64,000 bases of DNA, taken from positions 6,293,001-6,357,000 of the forward strand of contig NC_092577.1 in NCBI RefSeq assembly GCF_037975245.1. Direction: 5' to 3'. The notes below the pieces were generated by a model that did not search any database, had not been told where the DNA came from, and was given only the letters and a program-made list of their open reading frames with translations. How positions within the stretch are numbered: the stretch's first letter is position 1; each line of letters starts with the position of its first letter. The stretch is from Apostichopus japonicus (Eukaryota; Echinodermata; Holothuroidea; Aspidochirotida; Stichopodidae). A program made the position numbers and the translations under genes. Below, piece by piece: positions 49,501-58,932 of this stretch.

Positions 49501-51754
49501 GTATCGTGCAGGACTACCACAGGATGGTGGTTACATTAAAGGGACACTGAAGATTTAAACAACTGGTGTAACTGAGAATGCACTAGCCTGCTACGTACAT
49601 TGGGTAATTAAGAGAAGTGCAGATGATATAGTATTGCTAAGTGAGGCTAATTTGAGCCATGTGCCATGAATAAATAATCAACATGCTTCCGAACTTGCAT
49701 TTTGACCAGTTCTTTAGTAATACACAGACAAAGTACATTACACCATCATACATTTTTGGACAGTATATAACTCTATGTATGATAGTATTTCAACACGATA
49801 AGGACTGGCAAAAGATGGATCGATGTACTGTAAGATGTTTAGTAATTCAGTGCCATACATCGATTCCAATAATCAATTCACTCAGTAACTATGTCCATCT
49901 TTTGATTCTAACTTAATAAAAGTCAAAAGCCTGGTTCATATAAGAAAATAAGATCTTCTCACCAAAGTGTTGCTCCTTCAAAAATCTACATTCCGCAGGT
50001 GATGGAAAGTAGTCTGGATTGGACCTTCTCAAAAGAAAAGGAGTCCCCTTCCATTCCACTCGAAATTTTCTACCCCTCTTTGAAGACCCTGAATTATAAA
50101 GAAAAGGAAAAAAAATCTTTATGTTTTTGTTTTACTAAAAACTGCCCTATGAATGGAGTCAATGAATGATAGGACAAAGTTTGTCAGCTTTGACAGTGTC
50201 TAGGATATGACTTTAAAACCAACATCAGCACCAACCCCCTATCCTTAATGGGTGCAGATTTATGTGGGGGTTCAACCAGCCACAGCCTCTGTATTTTCCT
50301 AAAACTTGAAGGCATGTTCACCATGTTTGGTAATTTTATATTCCAGGTTTTGGTTCTTTGTACAGTGCTCTTGAGCATGTTTTATTTCATGATAACAGCA
50401 CTTTAATATATGGTATTTATTTATTATTATATTTAAGTCATTATTTTTGGCAATTATTGCTGCCATTTGCTGATAAATTGTATTGATTATAATTCTAAGG
50501 CCGTCAAAACCTGAGAAATTGCAAACAAAAGCTGCTTATATTCTGCCCCAGTCCCCCCCCCCCCTGTCATAGGCACACTTTTCTTGCTCCCATGTGAGGG
50601 ATTTGCCTTCATGACTGGTTCCCCTTCCTTCAAACCCTGGATCCGCTACTTTTTAGGTTTATGGTTGGCAGAAGATGCAGTACATCTTTAAATGTACTGA
50701 TTTTAAATTAACAAAGGGGTTAGTGAAAACATTTATAATAAGAAGAAAAATTGTTCACATTTTCTTTATTTCTGTAACATATAGCCTAGCATGGGCCCTG
50801 GGTTAAGTACTGTACAAAGCACTGTAGGACTAGCATAGAATAATATTGCCCCAGGCTAGACCTATTGTATTTTTAACAAAATAGAAACACAAAAGGAGTT
50901 TCTGTGAGTAATTCCCACCTTGGCCTAACTTTAGAATCCGTACCATATGAATGGCAAAGCTTAATTACTTCGAATCGGCAAAATAAGATTAGGGGTTAGG
51001 AAGTAGGGTTAGCGAGTAGGGTTAGGGGTTAGGAATTAGGGTTAGGAAGTAGGCCATATATTTGTCATGGCCAATCAGTCTGTGGATCCTAAATGTTTTT
51101 TATTCGGCAAACGGACATTCAAGAAAAAAAGTTGTGCAATTGGAAACTAAAGTGTTACTGTTAGGGGTCAGGGAGTAGGGTTAGGAAGAAGGGAATAGGG
51201 TTAGGGGTTAGGGCCTAACTATAGAATCCGTACCATATGAATGGTAAAGCTTAATTCGAATAGGCAGAATAAGGTTAGGGGTTAGAAAGTAGGGTTAAGG
51301 AGTAGGGTAAGTAGTAATTAGGGTTAGGAAGTAGGTAATATGGTAAGGGGTTAGAGAGTAGGGTAAGGAAGAAGGGAATAGGGTTAGGGGTTACGAAGTA
51401 GGGTCGATTGGTACGGATTCTAAATTAGTACCGGGTTAGGAAGTAGGGTCGAATGGTACGGATTCTAAATTAGTACCGCGTTACTATAGTATTAGTCCTA
51501 GCCTACTGTAGGTCTAATGTTAAAACACAAAAGGCAGGGGACCCAATTAGGCCAACGTCAGAGTCAGACTTACGCAAGCTCTCTTCTGTATCGCGACGTC
51601 TCCGAAAAGATCGGAAAGTCTGTCGGACAACATCGAAATCGTTATCATTCTCTGCTTCCGAACTAGACCCGGCAATAGCTGCTCTTGCTCTTCCGACTAG
51701 GTTATGGACGGTTCGCTGTGAACCGAGATTGGAACTTGGACCGGCTTCTTCCAT
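40505..51754 (-). CDS. HECT-domain E3 ubiquitin ligase carried by the transposon
   Basis: Eight exons on the minus strand: 51754-51574, 50088-49963, 49265-49027, 48399-48318, 45900-45748, 44584-44528, 42837-42772 and 41553-40505 (stop TAA). 1953 nt, 650 residues; all splice phases agree (mostly phase 1). Start at 51754 (AAGATGG context); an in-frame ATG at 51787 is possible. N-terminus: Ser/Arg-rich (about 1-75), then a compact unrecognised domain (about 75-180, FRVEWKGTPF ... GVIGFKFGRCDKGKKIH), a Thr/Pro/Ala-rich linker (about 183-300), then HECT (about 305-650). HECT hallmarks: FEGESGDDFGGLTKEALTLF near its start and VAHTCSNTLEI with catalytic Cys615, 35 residues from the end. Predicted to pass ubiquitin from E2 to substrates. 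G2E3-like HECTs are the nearest relatives I can name. Substrate unknown; host immunity, repair factors or the transposase itself are speculation. Confidence 0.9.
41554..45747 (-). other. Introns 5-7 of the HECT gene
   Basis: Mostly AT-rich. 42185-42245 (minus) has tRNA-like A- and B-box words (TAGCTCCGTTGGCAAAGC and GGTCCCGAGTTTGAAA), a degraded SINE head. 42890-43210 has two related segments around TCAAGAC ... ATGGC(C)ATTTTT. 44000-44300 holds the dispersed TTGAAC/CTTGAGATAA unit in inverted orientation. Two short real exons (42772-42837 and 44528-44584) sit inside and are part of the HECT model. Confidence 0.55.
46560..47510. repeat. Degraded tandem repeat, unit about 145 bp
   Basis: Six to seven diverged units with the order TTTTCACATGATTAAAT, GTGTGGGCC, GGGCCCTTT, TGGCTGCTG, GGGCCCGGTACA, AAAGTTG, TTTTTGGATACCC, AATGCAACTAAAAGAATTAT, CCTGCTC. 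It lies in the intron between HECT exons 5 and 4. The flanks (45901-46560 and 47510-48317) hold nothing I can name. Confidence 0.75.
50985..51475. repeat. Interstitial telomere-like TTAGGG-rich repeat
   Basis: Degenerate runs of GGGTTAGGGGTTAGG, GGAAGTAGGGTTAGG and GTAGGGTTAG, interleaved with a duplicated segment (AGAATCCGTACCATATGAAT) at about 50933 and 51212. It lies in HECT intron 1 on the plus strand, i.e. CCCTAA in the transcript. TTAGGG is the canonical deuterostome telomere hexamer, but copies here are too irregular to be fresh telomeric DNA. Confidence 0.75.
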
Positions 51755-51944
51755 CTTGCAATTTGTACGATGCAGTGCACATGTCACACATGTATATCTA
51801 GGCTATAGCCGATGTAGCTTGAAATGTTTGTACCATGTATACGGCCATTACTTCAGAATTAGCGGGGTTTTGTAGATGGGTTTTGTTTTTAGCGCTCGTT
51901 TCCAATTCCTTTTTGTAGACGTTGGTTCGATACGCTTGAATTAC

Positions 51945-52475
51945 TGATATCAGCAAATGAATTGTTGATATCAGCAAATGAATTGTTGATATCAGCAATT
52001 CCAACATATCGCCAATTCAATTACTGATATCAGCAAATCATTTAATGATATCAGCAAATCATTTAATGATATCAGCAATTCGGTACCTCATATCACCAAT
52101 TAATTAGTGATATGTTGGAATTGTTGATATCAGCAAATGATTTGCTGATATCAACAATTCAATTGCTGATATCACCAATTCATTTGCCGATATCAGCAAA
52201 TATTTGTTGATATCAGCAATTATTTATTGATATCAGCAATTATTTGATGATATCAACAAATAAATTGGTGATATCAGCAAATGAATTGGTGATATCAGCA
52301 AATGAATTGCTGATATCAACAATTATTTGGTGATATCAGCAAATAATTGTTGATATCAGCAATTATTTGATGATATCATCAAATGATTTGATGATATCAA
52401 CAATTATTTGCTGATATCACCAAATATTTGATGATATCATCAAATATCGAATAAAAAGTAAAACGGCTTGCCATA
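51945..52475. repeat. Right terminal inverted repeat: TGATATCA palindromic array
   Basis: 22 copies of GATATCA, mostly at 20-bp spacing, ending with the inverted tip ATCGAATAAAAAGTAAAACG and CTTGCCATA. Read in reverse complement it matches the left array from the tip inwards for about 290 bp with few mismatches, then differs by loss of one 20-bp unit and further drift. It begins about 190 bp upstream of the HECT start codon. Confidence 0.95.
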
Positions 52476-52535
52476 CTCCCGAAGCACATCTGGCAGCTGA
52501 AGCAGAACAACAGGCCATTCACCATCAATTGGTGA
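52476..52535 (+). pseudogene. Penelope-like GIY-YIG region (right part) with right TSD
   Basis: 52476-52481 is the second CTCCCG. From 52482 the Penelope frame continues KHIWQLKQNNRPFTINW and stops at TGA 52533-52535. Degraded Penelope-like sequence (YSPSYKWRKAYVL in a shifted frame) follows to about 52630. Joined to 31831-32040 through a single CTCCCG it is collinear with the family motif TEL-x-KHIW. Confidence 0.85.
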
Positions 52536-53639
52536 ATCATTACAGTCAAATGTTCTCGAACAAAACTAACTAGGCCTATACTCCCCATCGTACAAATGGA
52601 GAAAAGCTTACGTTTTATGAACTTTGATGTGTGTTCTGTTTTATTTGTTTCCTAATTTAATGATTATTATCTATATTTAAACACTTTGCTATTATTACAC
52701 TTTTTTATAATTACATCTAATTATTATTACCGATTATTATCACAATTCAAACACTCAAACACTTAAAAAGTTTACTGATGAAGAATCATAACCCCATCAT
52801 TGAACTTTGTATCAATCTACCATACATCTCTTGCTTGGGATGCTGTTCACGAGACGATATATCTCTTTTACTGCAGACCACAAAACAGGTTTACAAACAA
52901 AAACTCTATCATAGGTCAGTTGAATGCAAGAGGGGAACAATATCTTATCCTCATCATTTCTTGAAAGGCTGTTGTTCGAAACAATTTTACCTGGTTATGT
53001 TTACAAAATAAGCTAGGTTGCAATGATTGTACATTGAAATGTCGAAACTGTAACATATTGTCCTTTCGTACTGGTCGTATTTAACCTTAAAATCAAGATA
53101 AAAAATATACAAATTCATCTGGTTAGAGTTTGAGGGAATATGACGTTGAAGATGACCTCAACCATCTCAATTGTCACATCACATGGGTGCTTGCATTTAC
53201 ATGGAACGCCAAACAATCTGGAGTGCTCATGAAAGTCTACATAGGGCCACACAATACAAATGGTGTGCATCCTCAAAACTTTCATGAAACAATTACCGAG
53301 GATAAAACTTAGGAAATAATCGCAGGAACCAGCTCAACGTAACCATATTGAAGACACTTGGCTACAGGTACTTTGACGTTTGTGCATAGACTTATAGACT
53401 TAACAGAACCTTTAAGGCTGACTCCAAGCTTGGGGGGAAAAAAAGGTTGTCATTGCAAATATTTTAGATTACATATTTAAGATAGTACATGTGCTAACAC
53501 TAACACTGCAGTAGACTATAGTAAGCAGACGAAGAAATGAAACGGACCACAGAATCTTTGATCTTTTTTTTATATTTTAGTCGATATCGCGATTTCACGG
53601 CGGTTCTGAATGGACAAACAAGATATAGACTTACTGCTT
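52536..53639. other. Non-coding spacer
   Basis: Tail of the Penelope relic to about 52630, then AT-rich sequence with no supportable gene. Confidence 0.4.
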
Positions 53640-56540
53640 TAGTTTAAAACACGACATTCAAACAATTTGATATTCTTTTTCAAGGTGTCTTGCGAGTGTA
53701 AGACTAAATCATCGTAGTTTTGACATTTCTTTAATCAAGATTTTACAGGTTAGCGTGACTTATCAACTCAACAAAGTCATATGTTTGATATGTTGTCAAG
53801 TTTATTGCAAAGCAACAACTCTAAAACTTCCTGAAAGTCTGAAGCTCGAAAACCATATACAATATTTATTCTGATGTCGTGCTGGACTAACACAGTAGGT
53901 CTACATCTTGGCCTTTCAAACCACCATATAATTCATACAATAAAAAATGAGAGTAAAAATTGTCAAATCAAACTTATTTCTGATGTTTTTTGTAGTCACA
54001 GGTTACATATGAATTTGGTACAATTAAGTAACAAAATGGATACCAGACTGCAACACACTTAATGTTTTTTTGTTTTTTTGACAAAACGAGGACATGTTGT
54101 AATGTAGGACAGGTACATATAAGGTTTTTTTGAAAGGAAGACAACAAAACATAGTTGTAAGGTCCGTGTTAACACTCTCTAGTAGGATGACGGAACGATT
54201 AGCAAATATTGACTTTTCTAAGTTAATCACGTGAAACAGCTAATCGAATACGAACTGTATGGCTAACCAACTATATGATTTCACATTACGTAGTTCATTA
54301 TACACACATATCTCTAATTACCTTTGTTTAATCACATGGATGGTAAAAACGGTAAAAGAAAGCAAACAAAGAAAACAAGAAATTACAAAAGAACCAAAAG
54401 GGAAAAATGAAGAAAAGAACAATAGAAAGATCGCAAATAACGGAATTATATATAAACAATGTGCTATATCGGATATAACATATAAAAATTAAAACATCTA
54501 TTCATGAAAGGATATTAAGTGTTAATTTTAAATTTTACTTTCTTAGCAATTTGTTAGTAGAAGATTACCTCAGAAATGGTTACAATAATATGTGCAAAAA
54601 GAGGGGATAAAATGAAAGGATCTGTTTGTTTGCTTACAAGAGTCTTAAAGCTTGGACAATTAAAGCCAAACAAAATAAACTGAAAAGACGTGGTAACAAC
54701 AAAATAACGATATTTTCATGCAATTCTTACATTGTGTAAAATATTCTGAAATAATTTGCAATTATTAAACCAATGATCACATGTTTCCAGTGAACTGTTG
54801 AACTACTATTGGTCTTAGCCATGAGTAAACTACAAAACTGTAACTTACCATATATAGAAGTACGATCATTGATTTCAAGCTTCAGTACACAAAATGTTCA
54901 GATTGTCATTATGTTGTTCGAATTATTATTGAATAACGTAACAGACTCGTCACTGGGTTGTCTTTAATCGGCTGAAATGGAACTTAAGGGAAGATACATA
55001 ACGTAATTATACAAGAATATAAACGTCTAGCTAGCGTAGTAATAAGATAAAGGAGAGAACAATGGAAAGCCAATCATTATCTTTAAATTGACTGATTAAG
55101 TAGAAAATAGTAATGTTATGTAATGATCATTATATTACGTAATATACACGTCATCGTAAACCACACCACATATCATGTTTACAGTAGGCTTTAAATCCAT
55201 AGATTACAGAATAACCAATGAAAATAAACTAAGGCAAAAGCTTAAACAAAAGCGCAAAGCACCTCCATCCCAACAAAAACAAAAACAAATAAAATATTAA
55301 AATTAAAACTGGTAGCTGTAAGTGAATGTTAATGATGTATAAACTGTCATTACTTTTAACAACAAACTGTTACTGCTTTTGTATATAACACGACATTCAA
55401 ACAATTTGATATTCTTTGTCAAGGTGTCATATTAATGTTAGTCTTAATTAAATTACTTTTGACATTTCATTATTCAATATTTTACGGTTAGCGTGACTTA
55501 TCAACTCATCAAAGTCCTATGTTTGATGTGTTGTCAAGTTTATTGCAAAGCAACAACTCCACAATTTCCTGAACATCTGAAACTCGAAAAGACTATATAA
55601 GGACGGTAAAAGAAAGCAAAAACAAAACGAAAACGAAAAGGCAAAAGAACGAAAAGGGAATAGAAATTCACAAAATATGAAGACATTTACCGGATATGAC
55701 ATCTAACAATTTAAACAACTTATCATGAAGCGCAATTTAAAGTGAATTTAAAATTTTCCTTTCTTAGCAATTTGCTAGCGGAAGAGACTCCCAGAAATGG
55801 TTACGATAATATGTGCACAACTAGGGGATAACATGAAAGTAGAAAACTGCAAAGACGTGGTATCAACAACGATATTTTCATGAAATTCTTTCATTGTGTA
55901 TAATATTCGGAAATAATTTGCAATTACAAAAGCTTTGATCAAATGTTTCCAGTGAATTGTTGAACTACTATTGGTCACAGCCATGAGTAAACTTCAAGAC
56001 CTACCATTTATAGAAGTACGATCATTGATTTCAAGCTTCAGTACAAAAAATTGTTTTTTTAAAAAATTTTAAATTTTTTTTCATAATTATCATTATCTTG
56101 TTCGAATTATTATTGAATGACGTAACAGACTCGTCATTGGATTGTCATTTATCGGCTGTAATGTAACTTAAGCGAATATACATAACTAAAGTATACATGA
56201 ATTAAACGTCTAGCTCGCTAAGTGAAAAGGAGAGCACAATAGAAAGCCAATCATTATCTTTAAATTAACTGATTAAGTACAAATATTAATGTTATGTAAT
56301 GATCATGATATTACGTAATATACACGTCATCGTAAGCCATACCACATATTATATTTACAGTGGACTTTAAAATCCATAGATTATAGAATGAAAATTGAAA
56401 AATAAACAAAGGCAATAGCAATAAAACAAAGCACAAAGCACCCCCACCCCAACAAAAACAATTAAAACATTAACATTAGAACTGGTAGCTGTAAGTGAAG
56501 GTAAATGATGCATAAACTGTTATTACTTGTAACAAAAAAC
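53640..56540. repeat. Direct duplication of a block of about 1.2 kb
   Basis: 53640-55380 and 55381-56540 share the same order of segments: ACACGACATTCAAACAATTT, GTTAGCGTGACTTATCAACT, TTGCAAAGCAACAACTC, TTCTTAGCAATTTG, TACGTAATATACACGTCATC and AACTGGTAGCTGTAAGTGAA. The first copy has about 480 bp extra (around 53865-54345). Divergence and indels indicate age. No coding frame is conserved between copies. Confidence 0.8.
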
Positions 56541-58559
56541 TGTTACAGGAAATATTTAAGCTAAATAAGAAAAAGAAGCCTATGTAAATGACGTCATGTT
56601 AACTGGAAATGTCTTGATGTTCGATATACACCAAAACGTCCTCCATTTTGTTTTCTTCAGGAAGACAAATTCGATATAACAGATCAATTATAGTGTAACA
56701 TACAATTATTGACCTTTGATAGATATCATAGTGTCTCCAACACATTCATTTAATTTTCAATAAGATTACTTTATGAAAAAACGCAAACAGTAAAATAACT
56801 AATCATTTTTTTTTTAATGGTTTCGATTGAAGTTAATAAAAAGATACGTCGCATTGTCAAAAAAAAAAAGTAAGCATTGAAGATTAAATCATTTGTCTGA
56901 GAAGTTAAATTGGTAGATTTTACAACCAGCTTCACTGTCAAAGATATACAATTGATATCACATTGATTTGAAGACATATCGATCCCCACCCACCCCAAGG
57001 TTCACGAATTTCAAAGTGATTATTCTGATCCGTCTTGGACTCTGAACACGTTAGATAAATAATATGACAAATGGATTTCCTAACTTTTAGTAAGTTAGAT
57101 GGGACCAGTCGATTGGGATATTCAAATAAAAAGTTCCCCTTGACAAGCTTGACTTTATTAGCTGGGAGGAGGCCTTGGCTCTTCTAAGGGGTAAAAGGCC
57201 TTCTAGAATAGAAATTCAGTGAACAGAGTGCTTGCGTCCGCAGAGTAAAGTGCAGTCACCGGATGGACCCTAATTTAGGTTGATTCTCCCGGGGAGGGTG
57301 ATTCCAGGTCTTGGGAGGAGGTCAAGATTTGTTTCTGCCTTACAATGTTGAAAGTAACTGTCTGTACTTATGCCTACCGTATTAAATTGTATCTACTTTC
57401 ATATATTTTACGGTTCCTCCCACATTTTTTCCTACCTGCAGGGGATGCAGTCTGTCCATCTCGAACAGGATTACATCCCCTACCTATATTGTATCTAGCA
57501 TTTCCACATAAAATCGGAAATGAGCAAGTTAAATATGAACTGATAAAAGATGTTGAATAAGTATAGATACAAGAATGAATAATTTATAATACTAATACAT
57601 AATCAAATTTAAAACAAAATTGTCACGTACTTTTGACTACTAATTTGCGTGTTTTGGTTTGACTTGTAATTTCCAGAATCTTTCAACTTGTCATTTTTAT
57701 TATCTGGTGGTAGCATAAAGAATGGTGTAATGATTGAACGATGGACTTTGCATTTATCTAAAAGCAAGATCATTAAGAAACTGAGACAAGAATAAAACTC
57801 ATTGCCTCTGATTTCAAAACTATTTGGTGTTACGTGACATCAGTATGGTAATAACATTACGGAACATCAGTATGGTATTACCATTACGTAACATCAGTAT
57901 GGTATTGAACTTTTACTGCGTAGTATATTCTGAGAAAATGCAGCAAAATTATCATAAATTACATTACAATATGACATATGATAGTCTGTTTAGTGCAGAT
58001 TGCTATTACAAATACACATTCACTACTTTAGTTATCACTAGTTAATCCGTTGAATGTAACAAGAAATTAACATTTACTATATTAGATATTAGAAGTTGAT
58101 CCGTGTAATGTATCAAGGAATTTTACATTCGATATATTATTAAGCTTTAGTTAATCATTTCAAATTCATAACTTGATCATGACCTACATTCACACTGATA
58201 TTACGCAAAGACATTTAATCTATATGTTAAAGAACATGATTACACATCCTCTATGGCTATATAACAGCAGTTAATCCGTTCCATATGTCACGTGATTGAA
58301 CATTCGCTATATGAAGAAGTAGCAGTTAATGCGTTCTATACGTCACGTGTCTACAACAAATAATGAGTTCAGCAGAAATGGAAGAAAGCAAGGTCCTCTC
58401 AAGATTTATTTTAATGTTATTTGAAACTAAAAGACGAGCATCGTTGATAATTAATATCTACTTGTAAAATATGATCAATAATCAGAAAGGAAAACACGGT
58501 TAACCAATGATAAATGATGAGTTGAACATAAAGATTGCGGGACGTTGGTGTTCTCTTCT
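56541..58559. other. Non-coding spacer
   Basis: No exon supported. One TGACGTCA at 56589-56596 and a short triplicated ACATCAGTATGGTA unit at 57838-57906. Confidence 0.4.
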
Positions 58560-58800
58560 GGAAATGTTCTTCAACGTAAAGCTAAGTGGTGCGGACACGC
58601 AGTGCGATGTGAAGGTCTAACTTCTGCTGTACTGTATGGTTTACATTACGGCTGAAAACGCAATGCAGCCCGTCCACATATGCGTTGGATTGACAACTTA
58701 ACCAAATGGGCCGGTCGTTCTGCAAACCAGCTGGTTGAAGATGCAGACGTCGGATTAATATTATTAAGTGATGTGAACCTCCTAATGTGTATAATCTTGG
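58560..58800 (+). pseudogene. Fossil of a non-LTR retrotransposon ORF2 C-terminus
   Basis: Plus-strand reading from 58575 gives RKAKWCGHAVRCEGLT, then a stop, then AARPHMRWIDNLTKWAG and SANQLVEDAD. This follows the common LINE C-terminal pattern (KL+W.GH..R...L...GRP..RW.DN...W.G....L...A). The in-frame stop and lack of reverse transcriptase show it is dead. Family not resolved. Confidence 0.65.
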
Positions 58801-58932
58801 AGGAGGTCGACGGGCCAACTTGGATTATGACTATTGATTGTTACACTAAATAAAACAGTCTGCTATGGCATCTCCAGAGACATTACTGAGAAGAATGTCA
58901 GTCGATCTGCTTCCTCGCTCGACCCCTATCTG

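Larger units (their letters stand above)
32041..52475. mobile_element. Complete 20.4-kb DNA transposon with transposase and HECT ligase
   Basis: Ends are perfect inverted repeats TATGGCAAGCCGTTTTAC ... ending CTTGCCATA, flanked by CTCCCG duplications. Termini continue as long palindromic arrays that match each other as inverted repeats for roughly 290 bp with few changes before unit gain or loss breaks alignment. Inside are two convergent multi-exon genes: a DDE integrase-type transposase (32782-37412, plus) and a HECT E3 ligase (51754-40505, minus). Each starts 100-200 bp from its terminal array. The host sequence is a Penelope relic whose reading frame is restored on removal. Both gene models are open across all junctions, so the copy may be young. 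Integrase type, TAT...ATA ends and a 6-bp TSD recall the IS3EU superfamily as I remember it; that assignment needs a search. Confidence 0.93.

Noticed and set aside
32041-52475. Maverick/Polinton or a viral insertion, given the 20-kb size and long inverted ends
   Set aside because: No DNA polymerase B, packaging ATPase, protease or capsid genes are visible. The TSD is 6 bp and the only genes are the integrase-type transposase and the HECT ligase.
32035-52482. 7-bp target duplication ACTCCCG
   Set aside because: The extra A belongs to the right tip (CCATA); giving it to the TSD would make the two tips asymmetric. The 6-bp CTCCCG fits both the tips and the restored Penelope frame.
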